Positions 13,701-25,633 of a DNA stretch of 64,000 nucleotides are shown here, piece after piece. The translations under genes were made by a program, and so were the position numbers. How positions within the stretch are numbered: the stretch's first letter is position 1; each line of letters starts with the position of its first letter. Source of the DNA: Arabidopsis thaliana (taxonomy: Eukaryota; Streptophyta; Magnoliopsida; Brassicales; Brassicaceae); contig NC_003076.8 in NCBI RefSeq assembly GCF_000001735.4, forward strand, positions 7,006,001-7,070,000, read 5' to 3'. Below the pieces are notes generated by a model that was given only the letters and a program-made list of their open reading frames with translations, was not told the origin of the DNA and searched no databases.

Positions 13701-15504
13701 AAGGAACCACAAACTCAGCAGGAGCAGCCCTGAAAAAACTCGGTTGTAAATCTCTCAGCAATTGCCATGAAACAAGCATATATAGTAAGGTTAACGTAGA
13801 CAAAAGGAAACATAGATCGCCACCTCGGGTTGTAGAAAATGGTGAAAGGACTGTTATTAGCATTAGCATGAGCTGCAGCTGCAAGAACTCCGATGTGCAT
13901 GCTATCACTTGATATTACAGATGAAGAAAGTGCAGGCTGTTGTCTATTTGCACGTCTTATCCCCAACAGAAGTTGCGCCTTTCCATCTCTTAATTGAAAG
14001 AAAAAAAGAATTAGCATCTTGACAAAAAAAAATACCGAAAGAGAGCATTGGCACATTGAGATTGATATACCTTATAAAAAGAACAGAGTCTCCAGCAAAG
14101 AGCCTTTTCGTGCTGACAAACACACTCCAGCCTGTAGTTAGCAAGTGCCTTTTTGGTTGACCTGATAAATGTCAACATATCCAAAACGTAAGAACAATTC
14201 TACGAAAGCCAAATTGATTAAAGAAGGTAATCTACCAAAAACAAGGTAAAACCTCGATAAATATGTCTGAAAGTCCATGTGTTGTCATGAATATCCTTAG
14301 CAACAAGCTCCTGACAAGGTGGTTGCATCGAGAAATCCTAGTAAAATATTGCCAACAATGTAAGAAACTAAGGCAATACAGAGATACTAACTATCAGATG
14401 TATAAGAAAGTATTGTATATACACCAGAGCAGGAAAGATTTTCTCAGCAGCTCGTCGGGGTACAGAAAATCCACCGTGAGTACTTGTGTCACTCGCCGTG
14501 AGGGTTTTGCAGAAAAATTCATTAGGTTGTCTGTTTAGCTTAAGACCCATGTCAGAAGCAAGCAATGCATCTCTGTCATACTGTTCAACAAAATGCTCAG
14601 AGCAATTAGTCCCTCCCTACTCCTTAAATACACCTATAAATCGAGTTATTCAGTGAAAGGTAAGCTACTTTGTTTACTGGCTGAAGAGTCATCTGCGCAT
14701 AGACCTCATCCGTCTCAGGATCAGCCTGGTTCACAGTCGACAATTAGCAAAACATTAGCAACTCAAAAGCAAAAAATGTTAAAACAACTAGCCTAAGAGG
14801 CCATTATAGATATTTAAAAGATACCATACATTCAGTGTAACATTGTGGAGCATGCATATGAGCTTGGAAGGAAGATTCGGGTAACTTGGTATGAAATCAG
14901 TCTGCTTCTGCATTGAAGCCGCGACCTAAGAAACAGAAAAATAAATAGCAACCACATGAAATTTCCAATCAGCGACTCATTCTTGATCAGCCGCGAATGA
15001 TACCAAACTTTATTGAACAACATACTTGCTCACTGTGACCTTGAGGGAAGTAAACAACAAGACTTCCTGCTGGAGGCAACGAAATCAATGGCCCAGCACA
15101 AGCGTGCCATAGCTCTGAGTTTATATTTCTCCTTTCTCCTGCATTCACACAACATCAAAGCTGTGATTACTTAAAATCTCTAGGATCTTCATTCAGTTAC
15201 TATTATCAAACCAACAAGATAGGAGAGAACTGCTCTAAACCAACTAAAAGCCACAGTCTTTATAAACCAATACAATAGTAACTTAGCTTACTCTCTAAGC
15301 AGAAAATGACCGAAACCAATTCAATTCAGGTTCTCAAATCCAGCAATTCTGAAGAAATGTGTGACCTCTTCTACTTAAAACTTGAATCTATTCAAATCCA
15401 GCAATGAATTTCTTCTACTAAAGGATTGACATTTATCAGATACGAGAAACACACAAACCTTCAACAGGATTAGGAGAAACTCCATTTGATGAAGGAGCTT
15501 TCAT
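10704..15504 (-). CDS. ARF7: Auxin response factor 7 (activator ARF with Q-rich middle region), 1164 aa
   Basis: Thirteen exons: 15504-15459, 15138-15026, 14925-14830, 14725-14669, 14580-14425, 14337-14253, 14161-14071, 13988-13824, 13729-13534, 13435-13297, 13219-11241, 11162-10972 and 10884-10704. They total 3495 nt, in frame. The order of parts is: N-terminal dimerisation segment with [18 protein letters not shown]3 DNA-binding domain ([20 protein letters not shown] through [20 protein letters not shown]); ARF ancillary domain; a very long glutamine-rich activation region, nearly all in exon 11; and a C-terminal PB1 (III/IV) domain with [15 protein letters not shown] and GDDPWEEFV. It binds auxin response elements and activates auxin genes, and is held in check by Aux/IAA proteins through PB1. 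It is needed for phototropism and lateral roots (known as NPH4). Matches At5g20730. Confidence 0.97.
12030..12900 (-). repeat. CAG/CAA repeat tract coding for poly-glutamine in ARF7
   Basis: Dense runs of CTG/TTG on the + strand are CAG/CAA on the coding strand of ARF7 exon 11. They encode long runs of glutamine, broken by Leu, Ser and His. The mix of CAG and CAA interrupts pure repeats and should limit slippage. Long ORFs on the opposite strand here are by-products of the triplet repeat. Confidence 0.85.
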
Positions 15505-18030
15505 GATCACTCAACTTTACTTTCTCTGAAGAATAAACCCAATAAATAATCTGAATCTGAGCTTATACAAAGCTAAGCTCTTTGCGTGAGAGCTTCATCA
15601 AAAGCCCTAAACTTTCACTCAAGTTGTTAATAGCTTCCTAGCTCAAGTAACAGCAGAGAGAATCGTTAATCAGAAATGGGGAACTCCAAGATCTCAGCTT
15701 TTTATCTCCGACAGAGCCGCCAATTTCTCGGAAATTTTAAGTATCTCAAAGAGATCAAAAACCACGACTTTTCACACGCGGAATCTCCGGAGAGACAAAC
15801 AAAGCATACGACCTTAAAAAAGATTCCGTTTTTAACGAAGCTCTTTATCTCGAGTCAGATAATTCAAAAACACCCACAAAGTTACTTGATTCAGCTGCTC
15901 TTCTTTGTTTTGCTTTCCTTTCTTGGGGGGAATCAAATCAAAGAGACGGGTTTCTATAAAAAGAAATCTGGAAAATGAATCGAAAGAGAAAAACAAAACT
16001 TAAGGATGACCAAGGACAATCGAAGATTAAGACTCAAACGTGAGAGAAAGAGCAACAGAGTTGTCGGAAAGGGATGATCAGCGACCAGGACAACTACCAA
16101 AAGGTCTGCTAAAGCACAGGAACAGCTTTTTCTTCTTCCTCTCCTTTTTTTTTCCTTCTCTTTTCTTTTTCCGATATTTTTATTTTTTTATACCTATTTA
16201 GTTATGCTCATGAAGCCGACATATTCACTAGCAAACTGGCCACGATTTAATTTCTTAATGTTATTATTGTCCTCTAAAATTTTAACTTTGACACACAAAA
16301 AAACAACTTTATTAGTGTTTTCTTTTTCCTTATCTCTGATAATTTGATAAGTTTTTTTCATTAAGGTTATTATTACTGTATCATTTATTGTAATACTTGA
16401 TTAGGGATAACATAGATTTATAGGGGATGTATTGAAAAAAACAAACTAAGCTGACTAGCTAGTTATTTGATCAAAGTGCGTACATATATGTTTGGCAATT
16501 TCTTTTGTAGTTAACTATATTTAATTCAGATAGATTTTAGGATTCATAATTCATCAAAAAATTTTATGATTTTCATTATTTTGAACAAAAGCATTTTACT
16601 AGAAATTTTGTGGAGTTTTACATGGTTGGTTCTGAGTTTCATAAACTAGCGTTCATGTTTTAAACGAGAATGGAACTTAAATGTTTAGTAATGAGTTCTA
16701 TAATAACAAACAAATCTAAATTCGCTTAGATCATCATTATAAACAATTGATCTTATTTTGTTGTAAATGTTGATTAATTGATCAAATCTAAGTACATACA
16801 GCATATGCGATCACAAAGAACAATATTTTAACGGACGATTTCATATCAAAAATGATAGAAGTTCTCTCTTTGTTCATGATTCTTTATTGGTTTCTTATAT
16901 TAATTAACCTAAACTTTTGTCTTTTGGAAGAAGTGTTATAATGTCACACAAAATAAAATTACATATGATGATCACAACTTACACTCTTTTCCCAGTACAG
17001 CCATCATTCAAAATTTTCCTCTATAATCGTTAAAATGTCTACCCAAAAAAAAACGGTGATATATATTCCTAAACATATTGGAAAACCGAATATAACCATA
17101 AATATGTCATTGTACAAACTACAATCTATTTGGTTTAAGGCCACATAACAAGTTTTATCTACCAAAGACTGAACCTCCATATTCATCACAGACCATTGTA
17201 AAATGCATGTAAACCCTTTGAATGACCCCACATCAAAAAAGAAAGTTACAAAACAGTAACCTCTTTGTTAGTTTAGGTTCGATCCAAAACTTATTTGGCA
17301 GGAATGCTTAAAATTCTATATACTTACAACTTTAAGTGAAGGTAATATATATGTATGGAATGAATGGATGTCAATTCAAATAAGTGGCAGTGAGTAGCGA
17401 CATGATGTCCCTGAGCAATAAATGCGTGAAGACAGAAGTTTGGAGATTGGATGAATGTAAGAAGGCCTTTTGAAGTTATGGATTTCGACGCCTAGCTTTT
17501 TTTTTTCTTTTTTTTTTGTGAAACTTTGAGGCCTAGCTAACGTTTAAAAAAAGAAAAAGAAAAATGTTAATAGTTTTCTTATTACAAAGTGACCGAAATT
17601 TAGTATGAACTCCGAACTACGACTTCATGCATGTATTAAAGTTGGAATGAAAGGAAGAAGAGCGTGACGCATTTCAGAACCGGTTGTGTGTCCGTATGGT
17701 GTCCGCAGTGGAAAGTGGAAAATGAACAAGATGAATAACTCATATACTGTCCTAAAGATATTTCCAGAATCACATCAACGTATTTTAGCCGATTTAATGA
17801 ATTCGACAGTTGGTGTTGACAATATATGTAAATGTAACCACAAAATACACCACTTGAGTTGGATGAATTATCAGAGAGAGACGAGGAAGTTTCGTTACGA
17901 TTCCATGATTTTCTCGACTTTACTATGTCATTCTGATATGCATTATTTGTTAATTTGTATGTAAGAGAGAGTTGTGGAAAATAATCTACGTACTGATTAA
18001 TTTTTTGCGTTTTAAGTGATTTTAGATTTC

Positions 18031-18115
18031 CGCTAAACATAAACTTTTCTAGCATAATTTTTGTAAAACGCTAAACATAATTTTTTAACATAAATTTTGT
18101 AAAACGCTAAATATA
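18031..18115. repeat. Short tandem repeat, about 37-bp unit
   Basis: CGCTAAACATAA begins units at 18031 and 18069, and CGCTAAATATA begins a third, partial unit at 18105. Each full unit ends with CATAA...TTTTGTAAAA. The unit length is 36-38 bp. No function is apparent. Confidence 0.6.
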
Positions 18116-19292
18116 GAGAAACGTTACTTTGCTTTAGGAGATTTTCTCGTTACTTTTATGTTTAGTGGTTTACAAATGTTATACTATGGTTAACAAATCT
18201 CGAATATTATTTTTAATAATAGTTACAAAAATTTTGCTATTCTTATGTGTTATCAATATTCATATTTCTTGTAGAGGATCCTTTAATTTATCGAATATTT
18301 GTATTTGATGATAAGTTTAATTACATTATTATTGAAAATAATAATTGAAGAAAAAGGAACAAACAATAAAGAAGGGCCTCTCACGGCAAATCCCACCTGA
18401 CGTGGTCACACTCCCACCCCATTTCACATTGGCTCTAATTGTTGTTTGGTGACATGAGCTGGTTTGCGACATCTCTTTCGCCGTGGACCTGGATTAGTCA
18501 AATCTATTCAAAGAAAATGTACATTTTACAACTTCCTTGAAATTTCAAGAAAATATTGCTTTCAAACGATCTAACTATTTTCAGAAATATACAAAAAATC
18601 TGTTTACTTTCTAGAAAAATTCACAAACAAAAAAATTATAGTTTAGTTTTGTATTCAAACTGACCATTGTGGTTGTATAATAACAAAATTAAGAGCGTCG
18701 TTAACTATTTAAAGAAGAACAAAAACAAAAAGTCTTAAATGATTCTACATGTGACCATTTATTTGAGAATTAATTTTAAGATATGTTCATAAGACGAATT
18801 ATATTATATTTTGTAGGGGTTTTCTTTTTTAACAAAATAATGTTTCTATTTGGTTTTTATTTTATTTTTATTTTGTATACTCGAAAGTGTAAATAATACT
18901 GTAAAATAGAAAATGATAATTTCTATTAACTTTAGATAGAAAACAAAATTCTAAAGCCCAAAATTGTCGTGTGTATGTATTTGAAAAAATTAGTTGGTAA
19001 ATTTTTCTTTTCATATATATGATACCAACATGGGTGGATTAGGAAATGAAGCGAAAATTCTAGATACTTTTAAGAAATTTGAGTTTAATTATATAAAATG
19101 TGGAAACTAATTAAGATCTTCGTCGTATATAATGAACAAGCATCAACTGGAATGATTTAAGGGACCGGAGATTTAAAGTACATATATACATTCTTTTATT
19201 GATATCAATATAAGTTAGTACAAAATGCTGAGTATAATTGGATATGAAAATGAATATGTCTAATAATCAGCTCTTGACTTCTTAGAAAACAA

Positions 19293-19431
19293 TGCCCACC
19301 CTTTTCTCATGCCTCTTTAGCCATTGTATAGGACATTCGTTTTCGACCGGCTCCAAAATCCCATCTTCTAGCGCAATCGAGTCTCATGCCGCAAGTTTCC
19401 TCGCGGCACTATGGATTTCGATCGAAGCCAT
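19293..19431 (-). pseudogene. Possible short coding relic of unknown family
   Basis: Read on the minus strand from ATG at 19431-19429, the frame gives MASIEIHSAARKLAA and then TGA at 19386-19384. The same frame then runs on as DSIALEDGILEPVENE and further to about 19293. Base composition is closer to coding DNA than the flanks. I do not recognise the family, and chance cannot be excluded. Confidence 0.25.
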
Positions 19432-19866
19432 TTTATTTGTGATCCCGGATTTATCAGTAGTCTTAACGACATGATGCCATGTCGATGTTGGGCTTTCTTG
19501 ATGGGCCTGATTTCTCATGAGCTTTGGTCAAACATTTATAGTTTATGAGTTATACGCATACGTTATCAGTCTCAAGAAATCGAGTTTCAGTTTCATATCA
19601 AGACAAAATCACATGACGTACGTACGAGAGTAACAAGTCTTTCAATCGAATCTCAACGGATCCATAACACCGTATACTGACATAGAGGATAAAATAACAT
19701 GTTATTTATTAGACCATAATCAGAACTACGAAAAACGACATTATCCATAATCAAAAACTCATTTCTATATATCGTAGCGATAGATAATCTCACACTTAAA
19801 ACACATGAACGAAAAACCAACACACACAATAAAGACCGTCCATTAAAACGATCTAGTGCATTAACA

Positions 19867-20484
19867 TCAAAGATGTACGTCGTGGGGTTTGCCACGTGTC
19901 TCATCTAGCTGGTTGACCATGTAAAGCGCGTTGCTCGTAACCCTGGCCACTTTCGTCATCCACTGCTTCACCTCCGTTTTGATTTCACCGTCGTCCATCC
20001 CTTGAAACCCATCGAGACACGTGTCGTCATCCGTAAGTGCCGCGCTAGCCCACGTCTGTGCATTGCTCATCTGCCACCGGAACTCTTTAGCTGAACCGCC
20101 AGAGACACGGAGGTGCTTCAAAACGCCGAGCGTACGGCTTAGCTCGTCCACAGAGTCTCCAATCATCTCCACACAGTCCACAAGCGCCGCTTTCTCTTGC
20201 TTCTTCTTCCCCACCGAGTCTCGCACCACCGCGAGTTTCTTCGCGGCGCTTTGAGCGTGGGAGAGGCTGATTTTTATGGCGGCTTGAGCTAGATCGCGGC
20301 GGTTGGTGATGGTTGGACCGGAGTATGACGAAAGAGTACGGACGCATAGTGATGGATAGCTCGCGTGTTCGCAGGAGGAATGCACGATATCTTCTGCACC
20401 ATTATGACGACCATGTACGGTGGAGGCGGTGAAAATGACGGCGAAGGCAATAGCGACAAGGAAGAGATTTTGTGTAGGAGCCAT
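19867..20484 (-). CDS. Plant invertase/pectin methylesterase inhibitor-like protein, 205 aa, single exon
   Basis: An intronless ORF. The start at 20484 (MAPTQNLFLVAIAFAV) is preferred to an upstream in-frame ATG at 20586, because it begins directly with a hydrophobic signal peptide of about 25 residues. The mature part has the expected four-cysteine pattern: SSCEHASYPSLC at the start, DCVEMIGDSVDELSRTL in the middle, and AALTDDDTCLDGF near the end. The protein is a predicted four-helix bundle secreted to the apoplast. Members inhibit pectin methylesterases or invertases, and sequence alone does not say which. Position and length match At5g20740. Confidence 0.93.
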   Translation of the reverse strand: MAPTQNLFLVAIAFAVIFTASTVHGRHNGAEDIVHSSCEHASYPSLCVRTLSSYSGPTITNRRDLAQAAIKISLSHAQSAAKKLAVVRDSVGKKKQEKAALVDCVEMIGDSVDELSRTLGVLKHLRVSGGSAKEFRWQMSNAQTWASAALTDDDTCLDGFQGMDDGEIKTEVKQWMTKVARVTSNALYMVNQLDETRGKPHDVHL

Positions 20485-21421
20485 TATCTCTCGGGTTAGA
20501 GTAAGAGACCAAATTAGGGTTATGTGTGCAAATGAAAAGGAGAGTGGTGGTGGGTAAGAATTTAAAGTCGTAGGTCCGTAGAACATTACTTAATTACCCT
20601 CAGATATTTCCTATGTTTACGTGTTTTACGTGTAAAAGGATAGGGGTAGGAAGGTGAATGTAGCATCTCTTGATTATGGGGGAAAATCTGTAAAATTAAA
20701 TGCACCGCATATTACAGAACAGAGAATAGCGAATCCAGCGAAAGAAATAAGACTGTGCAATGCATAGATTAATAACAAAAATGTAAATAATTTGTATATG
20801 TAAGTAACGATACGAAAAGGAACAAAACTTGTAGAATTATTGGCGGACTGGTCACCAGTGCCCAATTATTTTCAAAGAGGTTTCAGAAGTTTGGGTCCAC
20901 GTTGGGTTATGAATTGACAAAAGAGGTTTCAGAGACAAAATCTTTATCTGCCATTAAATGGCTGCCATTTCTTTTGCTCCACTCTTGTAACTTTTAAGGG
21001 TAAACTGAATTCTACATTACATTTTTACATGCTATTAAAAACGAGTAAAAATTAAATCAAAATTCATATTCTGATATTGAATTTGAAAACAAACAGCAAA
21101 TTTGATTAACCAAGTATAATTTACTAAATAAAATAACACCACACTATTTTATCCCAAAGAAATAAAAAATAACACCAAACTATCCTAAAGTTTTGGTCTG
21201 TAATAACTTTAATGATGCTTTCCTAGAAGGACCCACTTAAAAGAAAATGTCACATCTTCGTATGTTTATTTGTTTTGGAGATTCAGGAGTCAGGTCAATT
21301 GTGTGAAAAATAACTTTGATCATCGTCTTTGAGGCCGCTTTAGTCTGCGAAAGATCGACAAGTTCACAATAACGGAGACCGATTTCTTCACCATAACCAT
21401 GTGATGATCGATATATCCCAA
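20485..21421. other. Intergenic region between PMEI and the transposon
   Basis: Promoter and leader of the PMEI gene, then AT-rich DNA with no credible gene. It ends at the 9-bp target duplication of the Mutator-like element. Confidence 0.55.
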
Positions 21422-21430
21422 TAACTTCAA
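21422..21430. repeat. Left 9-bp target site duplication of the MULE
   Basis: TAACTTCAA lies immediately before the GGG that starts the left terminal inverted repeat. The same nine bases follow the right end at 33194-33202. Nine bases is the usual target duplication length for Mutator-like elements. Confidence 0.9.
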
Positions 21431-21517
21431 GGGATAAGTTGCTATCTAGTCACTTATTTGAACTTAATTATTGATTTGGACAACATACTATTCACAATTA
21501 GCAATTTAGTAACCTGG
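21431..21517 (+). repeat. Left terminal inverted repeat of the MULE
   Basis: Starts GGGATAAGTTGCTATC, then TAGTCACTT. It aligns without gaps to the first 39 bases of the right end read inward, sharing GGG, TAGTCACTT, GAAC and TAATT. With small gaps it aligns on to AACCTGG at 21511-21517. Confidence 0.85.
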
Positions 21518-21772
21518 TCGTAACCCCACACATTGAAACATCCTGTGTACCCTTTTAAAATTTCTGTATTTTCAAAACTGCCACTGGGTAAATCCTTTCT
21601 GATTTTGCCCATGTCGTTTTGTTTTCCCCTTTTGTCTCGTCTGAAGTCAAAACAAAATTATACAGAGAATGACGAAAAAAAGAGAAATCAAATCCAGTAA
21701 AAAAAATTAATTTTCGTTGATTCCGTCGGAGTGAATCAACGTCAATCTCCTCGTAATCGTAGTAAAAGTAAG

Positions 21773-24700
21773 ATGTATTCTACTAAAGGTAAATTTTCAA
21801 CTTAACCCTAATTTCGTTTTATGTTTTCGATTCTGTGAATTTGTGAATGCTTAGTACCGGAATCCCAAATTGAAATGCAGATCCGGCGGTGTCTTCCACC
21901 GGAGCTTCATCGGACGTTGATAATTGGGACTTAATCCCTACTTTGCCTAAAGGCCTCTTCGCTGTTGACGGTTTGCCAGAGGGTGCTCGGCTTAACATCT
22001 ACTCCACACCGGAGTATTTGGGTTCTCTCGTCAAGCTACTGCACGGTTCTGAAGCCTGGGCTATATTAATGTCTTCTCAATTTAGGAAATTGTTCTTACT
22101 CCCTGTTGAAAGATGCTCTCACTCAGCGAAATTGATCCATGGAATGCTGTCGCGTCAAGTGATTACCCGGAAAATTAACGAACTGTGGGTGGTTTATGGT
22201 GGGTTTCCTTTTCGTTTTTCTCTGCGCGAGTTCCACATTTCCACTGGTCTTTTGTGTCATCAAATTCCCACTCAAGCTGAGGTTGAAGAACACCAAGACC
22301 CTGCATATCTGTGTGTTTGGAATCGTCTTTTTGGGGAGAAGAAAATTGTGTTTGTCACCGAAGTGCTTCAGATGCTCCAAGATGATTTGGAAGCGCCGGC
22401 TAACAAGAAGCTAACGACTTGGAAAAAATTATGTCTAGCTCTAATAGTCATTGTTGATGGTGTGGTTGTATGTAGCAACCGGTTAGCCGGGAGAGTAACC
22501 TCTCGGTTTGTTGAAATGTTACATGAACCTGAGTTTTTCATGGCTTACCCATGGGGCCGTGAGGCTTTCTCTTCAACAATGGAGCGTTTTGGCCCTGACC
22601 TTGGGGATTCGAACCCTATAGTTGAACTGAAGAAACGTTTATGTCAGAAAACCAGCCTTTGTTATGGCTTCCCTCTTGCCCTTCAGCTTCAAGTCCTCAA
22701 CTCTATTCCGGCCCTGTGTAGCAAGATAAAAGATCCTACTGATATGAGGAATTTCATAGACCGATCTCCTGTTGTGCTGGGCAAGACTATTCTCCTCCGT
22801 GAATCTCCTGTTCTTGAGGTTGAGTGTGATGCTAATGTAAGTAATATTACTTTTTCCATCATTTTCTTCTTTTTTTCCTGATCTTCTATTTATATGATAA
22901 GCCACTTGTTTCCATTTCTCCCAGTTATCTGTTGCCTACACTTTGACTCCCTCTGTAGTACTTAATGAGAATGAATTTGCTTGGTCTAAAGAAAACGATG
23001 ATCCGAAGGTTGAACATATGCTTGGTTTGATTAGTAAAGGTCATCGATTCCAACCTAACCAATGGCCTATTGATGCCACTACTGTGCAACCTACTAATGA
23101 TGAACAACACCCTAGTGGTAACCGGCGTCCCTCTCCTGGCCTGGCTGAAACCTCACAAGCTCATCCTATCCCTGAGATGTCAGCTAAAGAACCAAAGCAG
23201 TCATCCTTCCCCCCCCCCTCCCCCCGCAAACCCTTTACTCGTTCAGCTAGCAAGTCGTGTGGAGTAGGTCCGTCTAATCCTATTTGTAACCCTCCTTCCA
23301 GGAAAAGCAAAAATAGTGGTTTTGCTGCGCCTGCTGATGGCTCTCATCCGCGCGGTGAGAAAGGTTCTGCTGCTTTTGTTACCCATTCTGATTTGCTGGG
23401 GTTGAAGGATTGGTTCTCTCAACAGTTACATTTGCTGCGCTCTAATTTATTTGCTGATATGGAGAAGCTTGTAGAGTCGAAGTCTGCCTCTTTCAAGTCA
23501 GGTGTTCGTCCTTCCCGCAAAGTCAAAACTTCTCTCAGCAAGAAACCTTCGCCTTTTGTCAGCAAAAAACCTCCTCCATCTGATTCCCGTAAGCGTCAAC
23601 GCGTAGAAGTCCAATCATTATCTCCTGACACTTCTAAGGATATTGTTCAGGATGGTGGTTTCCATGCGCCATCCTTTGACTCTCCTTTTAACCCCAACTT
23701 ACCAGCAACTGAAGGTCATGATGATGCCAAATCTACTAGTCAGGTAACTATACTTCTCTTCTCATTGTTTTCTTATCTGTTTCAACAATACCTTAGCATT
23801 AATCTGTTTTGTCATGTGTTCTTGGCAGAACTTTTGTGGAGACACTCAAGAGCCACCTCTCCCAATGAAAGATTTAGATGTGGTAAATATATGTGTTCCC
23901 TTTTCTTTCAATATTTCATTTTCTAGGGGCCCTCCAAACCATATAAATGTATTTCTCCATTCTTTTGAAATACTATTTAGGATCAAGTAGGGGAACACCC
24001 AATAATCCTGCCCTGGCCTTCATCTCCTTTGTCTTCACCCAAAACTCCTTCGGCGCCTTCAGATCAGGTATTCCTCTAGCCATTTTGCTGGTTAAGATTC
24101 AGTCATAACATATGGAATTGAGGAAATAAATCTGGTGTCTTGTTTTATAGGTATTTGGGGATGGAGATGAAGTTGACTGCAATTCGTCAGCCATTGTCCC
24201 TGTAGCTCCTGCATATTTTCTTCACGAGACGATTAACATTCGACAGCCAGTTCTTCAAAAGCGTGTTCCAATACGGTCTCGGTACCTTGACCCTGCTCAA
24301 TATAGTGTGGACGCTAGGATAAGTGCTTTGTTTAAAAGCCGAACCAAGAAGCCTGCCTACAGCCCCCTTGGGTCTTTGGATGAGCTTGAATTTGAGAATT
24401 TTAAATCTCTTCTTCAAGAAGATACAGACCAGTAAGTTATTAAACACACTCTTCCTTGCTTTACAAATTACTAATCCACCATCTGCACTGGCCACAAGCT
24501 TTCTAATGCACACTTTTTGGATATTGCAACCAAGGACAAGTGGGTGACAACTGAGGTAATACATACTTGAATCTTTCCATACAATGTTACTAATGCCTTA
24601 TGCCAAAATTTAAGCATATTGTTACTTCTCAAACAGCATATGCAACTTATCATGGGAATGTTGTTGAGACGCCGCTGCAAATCATATGCCCTCAAACGGA

Positions 24701-25290
24701 TTACCATAATTGACACTTGGTTTACTGCTCTTCTGATGACACATCATGAAGATTTCATGCAATGTCAAGACAAGGGAAACTACGATTGGGGTTTATCAAT
24801 GAAGGCTTATGTAACTGGCAAATCAATCGGAAATCTTATGAAGTCTGAATTTCTAAGGAATGTTGATGTTGTCTATGTTCCTATGAACTGGGGGTCCTGT
24901 CATTGGGTTGGCTTGGTAATCAATCTTCAGCTCCGTAATGTGCTGATTCTTGACCCTTTTAGTGCCCCCTTTCCGGACGAACAAGTTTCGGTGATGATCA
25001 AACCTGTTACAGAGTTGCTTCCTTCGCTGCTTAAAAGATTTGCAATTCCAGCTCTCACTGAAAATCTCACTACTGAACCCTTCGATTGGTCCCGAGCATC
25101 TTCCATATATGACAACAATGGCGATGGCGACTGTGGCCCAGTTAGCTGCAAGTTTCTGGAGATGCATGCTCATGGTTTAGGTGTTGCTGACATGGCTCGG
25201 CTTACTGATGATGTTGTATCGAGGTTTAGGAAAGTCTATGCGATGGACACATATGCCACCTTTGTTGATTCCCCTAATCAAGCCGCCTAG
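21773..25290 (+). pseudogene. DUF1985/Ulp1 (C48) SUMO-protease-like gene of the MULE, one broken exon junction
   Basis: Exons by GT-AG: 21773-21788 (a 16-base coding exon, MYSTK), 21881-22836, 22925-23743, 23829-23882, 23981-24067, 24151-24431, 24499-24555 and 24637-25290. The N-terminal part carries a DUF1985 domain (YGGFPFRFSLREFHISTGL). The middle is Pro/Ser/Lys-rich with a basic patch (SRKRQRVEV), possibly a nuclear signal. The C-terminal Ulp1 protease domain has the triad His in SCHWVGL, Asp in LDPF and Cys in GDCGPVS. Family members cleave SUMO from proteins. At the sixth intron the only usable donor (24432) and acceptor (24498) leave exons 6 and 7 out of frame by one base, with TGA soon after. 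A lost G at the donor (ancestral CAG|GTAAGT) would explain it. All catalytic residues survive downstream. Confidence 0.8.
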
Positions 25291-25633
25291 TGCTTTGGAT
25301 GTTAATATTGTTTTTTGGATTATAAACTTCTACTTTTCTTCACTCACCCTCTCTTCAAACGATTATGCGTAACTTTTGTATTTATTTCTGAACTTTTTAT
25401 TAGTTTCTCTGCCTTGTAACTCCTTGTAACTTTCTTCCAAACTCTCTGTTCTAAATATCTAACTTTCATTACCTTCTCTGCCTTGTCACTCTTTGTTTTT
25501 AAACTCTCTGATATATTATTCCAACAAAGTTTCAAACTGTACATTCGATTCTGTACAGATATGTCTGTACAATGGATTCTGTTCAGAGTATTTCTGTACA
25601 ATCGATTCTGTACAGTTATAAATGTGTTCAATT

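Larger units (their letters stand above)
15505..19866. other. ARF7 leader and promoter, then intergenic DNA to PMEI
   Basis: About 15505-16120 is the long, AT/CT-rich ARF7 leader. A TC-rich tract lies at 16125-16185. From 16190 to 19250 the DNA is AT-rich without recognisable genes. Exceptions are a short tandem repeat (18031-18115) and a GC-richer patch at 18376-18500 containing GACGTGGTCAC. A possible gene relic at 19293-19431 is listed separately. Confidence 0.5.

Noticed and set aside
17281..17310. GTTCGATCC, resembling the B box of a tRNA gene
   Set aside because: No A box at the right distance and no cloverleaf could be formed.
20485..20586. 34-residue extension of the PMEI protein
   Set aside because: The downstream ATG begins directly with a signal peptide and gives the expected length.
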